A stretch of 64,000 nt of DNA from Thereva unica (Eukaryota > Arthropoda > Insecta > Diptera > Therevidae), in contig OX465281.1 of the NCBI GenBank assembly GCA_949987705.1, positions 162,144,393 to 162,208,392 of the forward strand, in the 5' to 3' direction. The translations under genes were made by a program, and so were the position numbers. Shown one piece after another: positions 30,774 through 41,594 of the stretch. Each line of letters opens with the position of its first letter. Position 1 is the stretch's first letter. The notes beneath the pieces are model-generated. The model had not been told where the DNA came from. It did not search any database and saw nothing but the letters and a program-made list of their open reading frames with translations.

Positions 30774-32176
30774 CCATTAATCGGTATATTGAGTCTACTA
30801 CATTGCTTATTGTATTCTACTTATCATACCCTTTAATTTGATACCCATGTTGAGGGGGTTGTGAAGAAAGTGGTAATCCGGCCTCTTTAGACGGCCGCCA
30901 TGGATCTAAAGATATATTTTGTATACTACATTGCTTATTGTATTCTACTTATCATACCCTTTCATTTGATACCCATGTTGAGGTGGTTGTGAAGAAAGTG
31001 GTAATTCGGCCTCTTGGGACGCCGCCATGGATCTAAAGATATATTTTGTATACTACATTGCTTATTGTATTCTACTTATCATACCCTTTCATTCGATACC
31101 CATGTCGAGGTGGTTGTGAAGAAAGTGGTACCCCGCCCTCTTGAGACGGCCGCCATGGATCTAAAGATATATTTTGTATACTACATTGCTTATTGTATTG
31201 TACTTAACATACCCTTTCATTTGATACCCATGTTGAGGTGGTTGTGAAGAAAATGGTAATCCGGCCTCTTGAGACGGCCGCCATGGATCTAAAGATATAT
31301 TTTGTATACTACATTGCTTATTGTATTCTACTTATCATACCCTTTCATTTGATACCCATGTCGAGGTGGTTGTGAAGAAAGTGGTACCCCGCCCTCTTGA
31401 GACGGCCGCCATGGATCTATAGATATATTTTGTATACTACATTGCTTATTGTATTCTACTTAACATACCCTTTCATTTGATACCCATGTTGAGGTGGTTG
31501 TGAAGAAAGTGGTAATCCGGCCTCTTGAGACGGCCGCCATGGATCTAAAGATATATTTTGTATACTACATTGCTTATTATATTCTACTTAACATACCCTT
31601 TCATTTGATACCCATGTTGAGGTGGTTGTGAAGAAAGTGGTAATCCGGCCTCTTGAGACGGCCGCCATGGATCTAAAGATATATTTTGTATACTACATTG
31701 CTTATTGTATTCTACTTATCATACCCCTTCATTTGATACCCATGTCGAGGTGGTTGTGAAGAAAGTGGTACCCCGCCCTCTTGAGACAGCCGCCATGGAT
31801 CTAAAGATATATTTTGTATACTACATTGCTTATTGTATTCTACTTATCATACCCTTTCATTTGATACCCATGTCGAGGTGGTTGTGAAGAAAGTGGTACC
31901 CCGCCCTCTTGAGACGGCCGCCATGGATCTAAAGATATATTTTGTATACTACATTGCTTATTGTATTCTCCTTAATATACCCTTTCATTTGATACCCATG
32001 TTGAGGTGGTTGTGAAGAAAGTGGTACCCCGCCCTCTTGAGACGGCCGCCATGCATCTAAATATATATTTTGTATACTACGTTGCTTCTAGTATTCTACT
32101 TATCATACCCTTTCATTTGATACCCATGTCGAGGTGGTTGTGAAGAAAGTGGTACAGCGCCTTCTTGAGATGGCCG
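30774..32176. repeat. Tandem array, 128-bp unit, eleven copies
   Basis: The unit includes CATTTGATACCCATG, GACGGCCGCCATGGATCTA and TATACTACATTGCTTATTGT. CCATGG-type sites recur at 30774, 30898, 31025, 31153, 31281, 31409, 31539, 31665, 31793, 31921, 32049 and 32177 with 124-130 bp spacing. Units are very similar (e.g. CCCATGTCGAGG against CCCATGTTGAGG), unlike the older array at 9690-10850. Confidence 0.92.
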
Positions 32177-32184
32177 CCATGGAT

Positions 32185-32331
32185 CATTTTAGTTTCAATA
32201 GCGTCATGGCCTACCTTTTGTTTGACAGCTGCGTAAATTTGAAATTTTCATTAAATGTAATGATTCAATTTAATGACAATTTTACATTTGTCAAACAATA
32301 GGTAGGCCATGAAGCTATTGAAACTAAAATG
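32185..32331. repeat. Stem-loop near the distal end of the array element
   Basis: Arms 32185-32226 and 32289-32331 (starting CATTTTAGTTTCAATAGC) pair with few mismatches around a loop of about 62 bases. Confidence 0.75.
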
Positions 32332-32523
32332 AAGTGAAAATTCCTAAAATTACCATTTTTTTTGGATTTTGCAGCTGTTTTTTTGGTTAAAGGTATAAAA
32401 AATAGCCTACGACCTATTCTCAGACCTACCAAATATACACAAAAAATTTCATGCAAATTGGTCAACCCGTTTCGGAAGAGTACGGTAACAAACACTGTGA
32501 CACGAGATTTTTATAGATATAGA

Positions 32524-32637
32524 TTATATTAAAGTTGCTTTAGGTATATATTTAAATTTTTTCATAAATAAAGAAAACTTGATTGTTAACTGACGCGTTT
32601 TATTTCTATTCCTAAACTCTTCAGTTTGCATTTAACA
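32524..32637 (+). repeat. BEL-B 5' LTR, right end
   Basis: Matches 57136-57246, ending GCATTTAACA. Three bases later comes TGGTGGTTCCATCC at 32641, the likely primer site (tRNA not recognised). Confidence 0.85.
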
Positions 32638-32724
32638 TTTTGGTGGTTCCATCCAGGAATACGCGTGCAGTACAATCAAGTTCGCTTTATAGTTTCGGTG
32701 TTCGAGTAGCTTCATATTTTCAAC

Positions 32725-34937
32725 ATGACGACCCTACAACAATTGTGCCAGACCCAACAAGTGCTGCGAAATCGATTGAGCAAATTCATCGAAAATGGAA
32801 AGAAAACTTCCTTAGTAAAGCGCACATATGGATTTTACGAATCCAGAATCGCCGACTTGAAAATATTGTGGGAAGAGTTCCGCGATAATGACTTCGCCTT
32901 AAATAAAGCAGCACTCGCAGATCCTCTAGAAATTCCCGTGAAATATTTGGCTCTCGATCACTATAGTGAATCGGAGATCAAATACGCTGAATATATGGGT
33001 GAATTGATGGATGGATTGCAAAGACAGGCACCAACCACCTCGTCAGGATCAGTCATCGCTCCAAACACCAAAACACCAGGACTGCAACAAACTGGGACGC
33101 AACATGATATCCAACTTCCTAGGATCAGCCTGCCAAAATACAATGGCAATTACGACATGTGGCGTTCCTTCCATGACATCTTCATCTCCCTGGTACATAG
33201 TAACCCCAAGTTAGCACCTGTGCAAAAATTGCACTACTTGAAGGAATGCGGGGAAGCAGAAACTCTACTGAAGCACGTGCCAACAACCAATGAAGACTAT
33301 GAACCAGCCTGGTCAAAACTAAAAGAGCGCTACGAAAATAAAAGAGTTCTTGTAAATCATCAAATTAAAACCTTTATGAGCATACCCAAGCTCTCTACTG
33401 AGACAGCAAAGGGAATGAAGGTTTTAATTGACACTACATCCGAATGCCTACAGCAACTCAAGAGTCTGGATGTCGACACCAGCTCATGGGACGCTATTTT
33501 GATATATTTGCTGGTCCAAAGGTTACCATTCATGACATTACGGTTATGGGAGGAAGAACAAGGAAACACTCAAGCTCTACCTACCTTTACCAAGTTCCAG
33601 TCCTTCTTAAATACAAGATTAAGGGTCTTGGAATCCATTGCAGACATCATTGAATCCAAACCTACGGCTCAACCCAAGCCCAACAACACATTGAGGACTA
33701 CATATACACATCATGTGAAGAAACAAGGTAATTGTCCAGCTTGTCACGCCAGGCACTTCATTGCTACTTGCAAGAAATATCATGCAATGAATACTACTGC
33801 CAAACGCAAGGTACTAGATACAGCTGGCCGTTGCCTAAATTGTCTCTCGAGCTATCATACAACCAATGATTGCACCAGCAAATATCGATGTAGAAAGTGT
33901 GACGGAAAGCATCATACCACACTGCACAACGATTCCAAGCAAGAAAAAACTGGATCCACAGGATTTCACGAGAAAGTCCGCAACGAAGAAGACACCATAC
34001 TACAGCAGTCTTCAACAACCACAGAGTCGCCCTCAAATAGCAGCGATGCAGCAACAATTCAGAATTTCTTGGCCAAGAAAAACCATCATGCGCTGTTATC
34101 AACAGCAGTGGTCATTGCTCATACTCAACATGGCAAGAGAAGAACATTGCGATGCCTCGTAGACCCTGGCTCGGAGTCATCGTTTATCACAGAAGCTGCA
34201 TGCAGGCAGCTGGGTGCAAACCCAACGAGTACAGCTGTATCAATCGTAGGCATAAACACAAGCCCAGCAGCAACATCAAATAAATACGTAAGGCTCACAC
34301 TAAAACCACGCAGCAATAATAGGATGTCAATAGCAGACGACTTCCTAGTCCTCAACACGATTACGGATCCTCTTCCAACAAAAGTAGTCCAAGGGAAAGA
34401 ATGGAAACATCTCAAGGATTTACCATTAGCAGATCCAACATTTTGGAAACCTGGAACTATCGACGCATTATTGGGAGCACGAATTTATGCCAAAATCGTG
34501 CAAGAAGGTATCCAACGGGGACCAGACACAGCACCCATAGCCATCAAAACATTATTCGGGTGGATTATAATTGGGCCAACAGCAAACACCTTTGAAAATC
34601 AAACCGTAGCTTTCACAGCAAGTACAGCAGATATAAGTCTAGATGAGCAACTCAAACGTTTTTGGGAGATTGAAGAATTACCTCCAAAGCAGCTTCTCAC
34701 GAAACAAGATGAGACCTGCCAGCAGATCTTCAATGAAACGCACGTTCGTAAGCCAAACGGACGTTACCAAGTCACACTTCCATTTGTGGACAACAAGAAG
34801 CCAACGTTAGGACAGTCCAGGCCACAGGCTATGAGTCGGTTCTTGTCCTTGCAACGACAACTTAGTAAGAATCCTCAACTCAAGGAAGATTATAGTAAAT
34901 GCCTAAATGAATATATTGATCTTGGGCATATGGAAGC
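32725..34937 (+). pseudogene. BEL-B gag-protease, cut by BEL-C
   Basis: Open from ATG 32725 to the BEL-C insertion at 34938, 737 codons. BEL gag region (LPRISLPKYNGNYDMW, YENKRVLVNHQ), zinc knuckles CPACHARHF, CLNCLSSYHT, CRKCDGKHHT, and protease LVDPGSESSF (D-P-G rather than the usual D-S/Q-G). It goes on through the linker before RT, ending LGHMEA. The remaining pol resumes at 41595. Past 34938 the frame reads into the LTR and stops at 35013. Confidence 0.88.
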
Positions 34938-35216
34938 TGTTACGAGCCACATGCTAGAATTTAACTGTTCCACTTTTTTTGCTTATTGTACAGTTCTTAT
35001 CATTCCGGATTAATTCCTTTATCAGTCTGAGTCAGTCGCTTGGTTGACCAACACTTACTTTAAGTCACTCGCTTGAGCATTACAAATCTATTGTTTAAAT
35101 CACTCGCTTGAGTTTTGAATTAAAATTAAATCTCCCTGAAGTGTAAAATAATAAAATAAACGTGTTAACAATATAACTAATAAAAAGTTTTATTCAACTA
35201 CGTGTAATTGCGTACA
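34938..35216 (+). repeat. BEL-C 5' LTR
   Basis: TGTTACG...GTACA. It has three spaced copies of a (A/C)TCGCTTG motif (near 35037, 35069, 35102), two of them as the short inverted repeat CTCGCTTGAG. Confidence 0.9.
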
Positions 35217-35224
35217 TTAATTTT

Positions 35225-35242
35225 TGGTCCTTCGAGCCGGAT
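35225..35242 (+). promoter_or_regulatory. BEL-C primer-binding site (tRNA-Tyr)
   Basis: TGGTCCTTCGAGCCGGAT complements the 3' end of insect tRNA-Tyr (TCCGGCTCGAAGGA plus CCA), 18 matching bases. Confidence 0.8.
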
Positions 35243-35945
35243 ATTAACATATTACGGTCAATAAGTAGATAGTTAACAGTTATGTGAAACCAGTTCCGCT
35301 TTGAATCTTACAATTATCATAATTGCACATTTCAAGTTTAATGGAAAAACTCGCATAGGGATTATAAATGTGCTCTTTAAAAACAGAAGACTTTGTTGGA
35401 TTACCAGTTTAAATCTTGTGCCAAGGATTTTGTTTAGACTTCAAATGTTAATTGCATATGCATACAATTTGGTTAACTTGAAGTACAGGGTCATATAAGC
35501 TGGACAGGAGGCAGCTGTAAATCTTGGGTGAGTCCGTTCCAATTACATGCATTTTATAACAGTTAGTGGACTTTTGTCTAAAAAGAAAATTTTGAAGTAG
35601 ATGCCAGTGTCGGTCACTTAAAATCATTTGCATAATGCCAGCAGACTTTTGTGAATATTGAAATGAGACTGAAAATTATATAATTGTTAACTGTGAACTT
35701 TCTTATACAAATAATTTTAACAGGACAGATAATTAGTGGATTTCGGTTTTCGGTACATTATTAACAATAGTCTAAACTATTACAGTTTCGGATTTGATGT
35801 CCTTTTCGATTTATTTTTGGTTCGATGTGAGTTTTTTCGTCCATTCACTTATACAAAAAAAAGGGAAAAGAATTTCATACATTTATTTACAAACAAGTTT
35901 CCTATTGTATAAATTAATTACCCGAGCACAATCAAAAGTATTGAT
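35243..35945 (+). other. BEL-C leader
   Basis: About 700 bp of AT-rich untranslated sequence between primer site and ATG 35946. Nothing structured or coding was recognised. Confidence 0.6.
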
Positions 35946-38900
35946 ATGGAGAAGCTGAGAAATAAAGTACTCAGAGTATCTGAATATATATTCAATTTTA
36001 CAACGAATGTTAAAAAGACGGCTAAAGATAAACAAACGGCACCCTTCCTAAATGCGCGGCTACAGTTGCTTCATAATTATTGGGCTCAATATACACAAGC
36101 ATTCGAAGACCTGTGCGATGCCTCAGATGAGGAACAGCTTAAGTCCGACACTAATTGTTCATTCGATACTTATGCAGCGGTTGAGTGTGCATTTACTGAA
36201 GCAGTTGGGTGGGTGAAGCATGAAATAGACATAAAAACGGAAGCTTCTACATCATTTGACACTTCCTTACTCAATTCGACGTCACAATCAGCGTCCAATG
36301 CGCAAGTTCCCAAACTTCCTAAAATTACGCTGCCGTCTTTTAGTGGCTCATATCTAGACTGGCCAGCGTTTGCAGACACTTATCGGGCACTCATTCATAC
36401 TAACGCTCATCTGTCGGACATACAAAAGCTTCACTACCTTAAAGCAACAGTATCAGGTGAGGCTGCAATGCTCCTGACACATTTAACAATAACTGCAACG
36501 AATTACAAAACAGCATGGGCCATATTAACTTCACGCTATGAAAATATTAGAGTACTGGTAAATTCAAACATTCAAGCATTGTTAAATCTTCCTAATATGT
36601 CTTCAGAATCACCTGGGGAGCTGAGACGTGTTTTAGATGGATTTACTCAGTATGTCAGAGTCTTGGAAAATCTCAAAAGACCAGTAGGCTCCTGGGACGA
36701 TTGGCTTGTTTATTTGTTAGCCAATAAACTTGATCCTGTCACACGAAAGGATTGGGAATTGTCGCTGAAGTCATCTACTGAGGTACCCACATTGGAGTCA
36801 TTGCTAAAATTCTTGGAGGCTAGAGTACATACATTGGATGCATTAAAAGGAAGTTCTCCAAGAAAGAACAATCTTACGCTGTCAAATCAGCCAAGTAAGA
36901 AACAATCTCGCACATTTCACGTCGCTACAGGTCGTGAGTGTTTATGTTGCCATTATAAACATTTAATAATCTTCTGTCCCAAATTTCGGCAGAAAACAGT
37001 TTCAGATCGCTGGAAATTCGTTCAGGAAAAGGAGTTATGTCTCAATTGCCTAAGGACTGGCCACGACCAGTCAACATGTTCATCGCAGCATCGATGCAAG
37101 CACTGCAACAAATCTCACCACACGATGCTACATACAGAGACAACAGATTCAGATTTTGGGCCATCATCTGTAGCGCATAGTACCAACTTGACACAGCCTG
37201 TACCAACTACTACGTCTACATTTACCAGCTCTCAGTCTTCCAGGCACAAGTTCAAACATACTGCAGTACTTTTAGCGACAGCCATGGTGTATGTAAAGGC
37301 TCATGAAGGTCATTTCATTCATGCTAGAGCGTTATTGGACCAAGGCTCTGAATCGAGCTTCATATCGTCAAATCTTGCTAATCGTCTTCACCTTCGTAAA
37401 GAAAAGGAACGGGTGTCAATAATTGGAATACTTGGTTCTGCGGGAATCGCCGATGCTGCTGTAACTACCACAATCACATCTAGACTCGAACCCAAACATA
37501 GCTACACTTTTCGGGCCCTAGTTTTACCTAAACTCACAGAGCTAATACCGCCAAGGAAATTGATGTGCCAGGAATGGCCTCATTTGAAAGAACTGGAATT
37601 AGCTGACCCTAGCTATAATAATCCTACAACAGTAGACTTATTATTAGGTGCAGAGGTCTATGCACAGGTTTTGTTGAACGGAGTAAAGCAAGGTCCGTTA
37701 GGTGCACCCATGGCACAATCCACTACGTTTGGGTGGATATTATCAGGTTCTGTCCATGTTGCAACACCTACACCACCTGTTATAGTAAGCCTACATTCTT
37801 CATCATCAAATGTCGAAGAATTTCTAAAGAAATTTTGGGAAGTGGAAGAACCACCGAAGCAGTCCGTACTTACGACAGCGGAACGAGAGTGTGAAGAATT
37901 TTATAAGCAAACCCATTCACTCTCGCCTTCCGGTCGCTACATCGTCAGATTACCATTCAGCGATAGCCATACAAAACTGGGTCACTCTCGAAATCCAGCT
38001 CTCCATGCCTTATTTCGCATGGAACGGCGTTTTAAACAAGATTTACATTTGCAAATTCAGTATACAAAATTCATCCATGAATACTCGTACTTAGACTTAA
38101 ATCACATGGAACTCGTAGAAGATGAGAAGTTACGATCAGACAAATGCTATTATCTGCCACATCACGCTGTAGTCAAACCAAGCAGTACCACGACACAACT
38201 ACGTGTGGTCTTTAATGCCTCACAAAAAACAGCTAGTGGATTCTCGTTAAATAGCATCTTACATGCAGGGCGAAAAGTGCAAAACGACATATTTCCGATT
38301 CTTCTGAGGTGGCGACTTTATCCAATTGTCCTGACTGGCTACGTAGAGAAAATGTATCGCCAGATATTAATTTATGAAGACGATTGTGACTTTCAACGTA
38401 TTTTGTGGCGCGATAATCCTAATGATCCTGTAAAATGTTACAAATTAAAGACCGTTACTTATGGATTAGCGAGTGCACCATACCTCGCCTGTAGAACTTT
38501 GCATCAGCTCGCTAATGACTACTACCATGATTTTCCACACGGTGCAAGAGTGCTGAAAGAATGTTTTTATGTTGATGATGCGCTCTTTGGGGCATATGAT
38601 AAGACCACTGCCTTCCAGATTCGCAATGAGTTGCGAACGCTCCTGAAAACAGCTGGATTCAAACTCCGAAAGTGGCTTACCAATACACCAGGATTACTTG
38701 ATGACATCCCCGCTACCGATAGAGAAGGATCTGATGTTGTGAAGATGGTAAATGATGCTGACTTTAAAGCATTAGGGATAGGGTGGAGCCCGTTATCGGA
38801 CACTTGTCACATTAACTTTCAACTTTCGGAAACCTTGAATGCTTCCAAGCGCTCAATTTTATCGGATATTGGTCGAATCTACGACCCATTAGGCTGGCTA

Positions 38901-40949
38901 TCTCCTACGATAATAAGTGCAAAAATATTTCTCCAAAGATTATGGCTAGCCAAAGTTGGTTGGGATGATGAGCTACCAGCTGATCTTACTTCTAAATGGC
39001 TTGCACTTCAAACCGATTTACGAGAATTAAACTGTATCCGAATACCTCGATGGGTAGGTGTAACAGCTTCAGACCAGATGGTTGAACTGCATGGATTCTG
39101 TGATGCGTCATTACTCGCCTATGGGGCTGCCGTGTATATCTGTGTCAGACAAGCCGACGACAAAGCATACATACGCTTACTCACTGCCAAAACCAGAGTG
39201 TGCCCATTAAAAACATTATCATTGCCGCGGCTGGAATTGTGTGGAGCAACGCTATTGGCAGAATTAATAGAAACGATACTACCGATTCTGCAGTTCCAAC
39301 ATTATTGTTTACATTTATGGACAGACTCAACGATAGTGCTGTGTTGGCTTAATGAGCACCCATCACGTTGGAAAGTCTTTATTGCAAATCGAGTAGCTCT
39401 GATCCAAACAAAACTGCCTACAGGTTCCTGGCATCATGTTCGATCGCAAGACAATCCAGCCGATTGTCTCACACGAGGATTATCAACAAATGAACTCAGA
39501 AACTCTCGACTATGGTGGTCCGGACCAGCATGGCTCCAACAAGATCAATGTCATTGGCCATCGACTGAAACGAAACCATCATCACTGGCCTTCGACGAAG
39601 CTCGCACCGTCACAGTTACAACTGCACAAACCCATGATCCTGATGATCCATTACTTCATCGTTACTCTACTCTAACAAAACTGCTTCACGTAACAGCATA
39701 CTGCTTAAGATTTTATTCCAACTTGAAACTTGGTATTACACTACGCCGAACGGGTCGATTGACTCCTAACGAAGTCGAACTAGCTCTACTTAAATGGATA
39801 CAACTTATTCAGCAATCACATTTTGGTGCAGATATCAAATTATTAGTAAATGGGAGTCCGGTGAAACCTACGAGCAAGTTACAAATTCTCTCACCATTTT
39901 TAGACGAGCAAGCCGTTCTTCGAGTAGGCGGCAGGTTGAAACATGCACTACTTACTTACACCGAGAAATTCCCTATCATACTACCAAAATCAAGCACATT
40001 CACGACTCTTTTAATTAAACACGCCCACCTATCTACGTTACATGGAGGTGTTCAACTAACATTGCATCATTTGCGAAGCAAGTATTGGATAATGAGCGGT
40101 CGGAACACTGTACGTCAATTCATACGAAATTGTTTCACATGCTGCAAACAACGGGCGATGACACACGGACAGATTATGGCATCGCTACCACCCAACCGAG
40201 TTCGCCCAGCTAAACCATTTTTAAACTCTGGAGTCGACTACGCCGGACCTTTTAGAGTCACACCACTGAGGAGGAGAGGGCAGCGCACATTTAAATCTTA
40301 TGTAGCTGTTTTCGTTTGTCTTGCTACTAGAGCACTTCATTTAGAGCTGGTTCACGACTTATCTACGGATGCATTTTTAGCCGCTTTCAGACGTTTTGTA
40401 AGCCGCCGAGGAAGATGTGCCAAGTTATATAGCGATAATGCCACCAATTTTGTTGGAGCAGAAAAACAGTTAGCGTTATTCTTCAGGCAACTTCATTCTA
40501 ATTCCCACGTAGCCCAGATGTTACTTCGCGACCAAACCGAATGGCATTTTATCCCTCCAGCCTCTCCGCATTTTGGCGGGATTTGGGAAGCCGGTGTTAA
40601 AGCTTTTAAGTACCATCTGAGACGAGTTGTAAATGATCACATACTATCCATAGAGGAGATGACCACGTTACTTAATCAGATAGAAGCATGCCTAAATTCG
40701 AGGCCTATACATGCCATGTCCGATGACCCTGACGATTTGCTCCCTTTAACACCAGGTCATTTTCTACTTGGTGAACCAACATTGACTGTTCCTGGGCCAG
40801 ATTTACTAGACGGACGTAAGCTCGTTGGGAGACTATCCAATCTATGCTACAACATCTCTGGCAGCGTTGGTCCAAAGAATACATCTCAACTCTTCAACTT
40901 CGTAACAAATGGCATCAGAAACATCGAAACATCGAAATTGGTGATTTAG
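35946..40949 (+). CDS. BEL-C gag-pol polyprotein (last ~110 codons shifted)
   Basis: 1667 codons. BEL gag (PKITLPSFSGSYLDWPAF, YENIRVLVN); zinc knuckles CLCCHYKHL, CLNCLRTGHD, CKHCNKSHHT; protease ALLDQGSESSF (about 464); RT with motif A reading GYVEKMYRQ (the usual Asp is Tyr at residue 799, codon TAC) and YVDD (about 876); RNase H-like FCDASLLAYGAA, WTDSTIVLCW; integrase zinc region, GVDYAGPF (about 1431), YSDNATNF (about 1496), FGGIWEAG (about 1548). One base is lost near 40825; the C-terminal domain continues in frame 40844-41152. The motif A change alone should abolish RT. Confidence 0.9.
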   Translation: MEKLRNKVLRVSEYIFNFTTNVKKTAKDKQTAPFLNARLQLLHNYWAQYTQAFEDLCDASDEEQLKSDTNCSFDTYAAVECAFTEAVGWVKHEIDIKTEASTSFDTSLLNSTSQSASNAQVPKLPKITLPSFSGSYLDWPAFADTYRALIHTNAHLSDIQKLHYLKATVSGEAAMLLTHLTITATNYKTAWAILTSRYENIRVLVNSNIQALLNLPNMSSESPGELRRVLDGFTQYVRVLENLKRPVGSWDDWLVYLLANKLDPVTRKDWELSLKSSTEVPTLESLLKFLEARVHTLDALKGSSPRKNNLTLSNQPSKKQSRTFHVATGRECLCCHYKHLIIFCPKFRQKTVSDRWKFVQEKELCLNCLRTGHDQSTCSSQHRCKHCNKSHHTMLHTETTDSDFGPSSVAHSTNLTQPVPTTTSTFTSSQSSRHKFKHTAVLLATAMVYVKAHEGHFIHARALLDQGSESSFISSNLANRLHLRKEKERVSIIGILGSAGIADAAVTTTITSRLEPKHSYTFRALVLPKLTELIPPRKLMCQEWPHLKELELADPSYNNPTTVDLLLGAEVYAQVLLNGVKQGPLGAPMAQSTTFGWILSGSVHVATPTPPVIVSLHSSSSNVEEFLKKFWEVEEPPKQSVLTTAERECEEFYKQTHSLSPSGRYIVRLPFSDSHTKLGHSRNPALHALFRMERRFKQDLHLQIQYTKFIHEYSYLDLNHMELVEDEKLRSDKCYYLPHHAVVKPSSTTTQLRVVFNASQKTASGFSLNSILHAGRKVQNDIFPILLRWRLYPIVLTGYVEKMYRQILIYEDDCDFQRILWRDNPNDPVKCYKLKTVTYGLASAPYLACRTLHQLANDYYHDFPHGARVLKECFYVDDALFGAYDKTTAFQIRNELRTLLKTAGFKLRKWLTNTPGLLDDIPATDREGSDVVKMVNDADFKALGIGWSPLSDTCHINFQLSETLNASKRSILSDIGRIYDPLGWLSPTIISAKIFLQRLWLAKVGWDDELPADLTSKWLALQTDLRELNCIRIPRWVGVTASDQMVELHGFCDASLLAYGAAVYICVRQADDKAYIRLLTAKTRVCPLKTLSLPRLELCGATLLAELIETILPILQFQHYCLHLWTDSTIVLCWLNEHPSRWKVFIANRVALIQTKLPTGSWHHVRSQDNPADCLTRGLSTNELRNSRLWWSGPAWLQQDQCHWPSTETKPSSLAFDEARTVTVTTAQTHDPDDPLLHRYSTLTKLLHVTAYCLRFYSNLKLGITLRRTGRLTPNEVELALLKWIQLIQQSHFGADIKLLVNGSPVKPTSKLQILSPFLDEQAVLRVGGRLKHALLTYTEKFPIILPKSSTFTTLLIKHAHLSTLHGGVQLTLHHLRSKYWIMSGRNTVRQFIRNCFTCCKQRAMTHGQIMASLPPNRVRPAKPFLNSGVDYAGPFRVTPLRRRGQRTFKSYVAVFVCLATRALHLELVHDLSTDAFLAAFRRFVSRRGRCAKLYSDNATNFVGAEKQLALFFRQLHSNSHVAQMLLRDQTEWHFIPPASPHFGGIWEAGVKAFKYHLRRVVNDHILSIEEMTTLLNQIEACLNSRPIHAMSDDPDDLLPLTPGHFLLGEPTLTVPGPDLLDGRKLVGRLSNLCYNISGSVGPKNTSQLFNFVTNGIRNIETSKLVI

Positions 40950-41152
40950 TATTGATTAAAGAGGAGAATCTACCTCCATCAAAGTGGTTACTTGGTAGAA
41001 TCATTCCAACTTACCCAGGTGATGACGGAAACGTTCGAGTTGTAAATGTCAAGCATGCTGGAGGTCAATCTAAACGACCTGTGAACAAATTATGCGTATT
41101 GCCTGTGCATTCATGCGAGAATTTAGACAAAGGCCCAATTACTCTATCGTAA
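40826..41152 (+). pseudogene. BEL-C pol C-terminal domain, displaced by frameshift
   Basis: Reads WETIQS, LQHLWQRWSKEYIS, GDLVLIKEENLPPSKW, GRIIPTYPGDDG and RPVNKLCVLP, the standard C-terminal domain of BEL integrases. It overlaps the out-of-frame end of 35946-40949. Confidence 0.88.
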
Positions 41153-41315
41153 TTCATTTCCTTTCATCCTTTCTTTACTTACAGCTTTGGTTCAAAACTT
41201 ATCCGTTAGATCAACAACAAACTCATCATCTAATCATGGCGAACGGTTCCAGTACCAGCACCTGGTCATGGCGGGCGGATTCAACTTTTGTCATGTCAAC
41301 ATGAGGCGGGCGGAA

Positions 41316-41594
41316 TGTTACGAGCCACATGCTAGAATTTAACTGTTCCACTTTTTTTGCTTATTGTACAGTTCTTATCATTCCGGATTAATTCCTTTAT
41401 CAGTCTGAGTCAGTCGCTTGGTTGACCAACACTTACTTTAAGTCACTCGCTTGAGCATTACAAATCTATTGTTTAAATCACTCGCTTGAGTTTTGAATTA
41501 AAATTAAATCTCCCTGAAGTGTAAAATAATAAAATAAACGTGTTAACAATATAACTAATAAAAAGTTTTATTCAACTACGTCTAATTGCGTACA
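41316..41594 (+). repeat. BEL-C 3' LTR
   Basis: 279 bp, one substitution against the 5' LTR. Confidence 0.9.

Larger units (their letters stand above)
30634..32523. mobile_element. Tandem-repeat element inserted A|T without duplication (Helitron-like?)
   Basis: The BEL-B 3' LTR reads TATAAAA-TTATATT at 57129-57142. In the 5' LTR the same point is split: AAAA (to 30633), then CTAGCTGGGACCCGG...TTATAGATATAGA, then TTATATT (from 32524). No target duplication is visible and the insertion lies between A and T, as Helitrons do, but the canonical TC and CTRR ends are not present. It holds eleven 128-bp units and a distal stem-loop. No protein. Confidence 0.6.
34938..41594 (+). mobile_element. BEL/Pao retrotransposon BEL-C (6.66 kb)
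   Basis: LTRs 34938-35216 and 41316-41594, 279 bp each, with one difference seen (ACGTGTAA against ACGTCTAA). GAAGC is duplicated (34933-34937 and 41595-41599). Polypurine tract GAGGCGGGCGGAA precedes the 3' LTR. It inserted in BEL-B pol between HMEA and VDPPS of the conserved pre-RT region. Confidence 0.93.

Noticed and set aside
31014..32015. Repeated 60-77 codon frames in the 128-bp array
   Set aside because: They repeat only because the DNA repeats; unit length varies 124-130 and breaks the frame.
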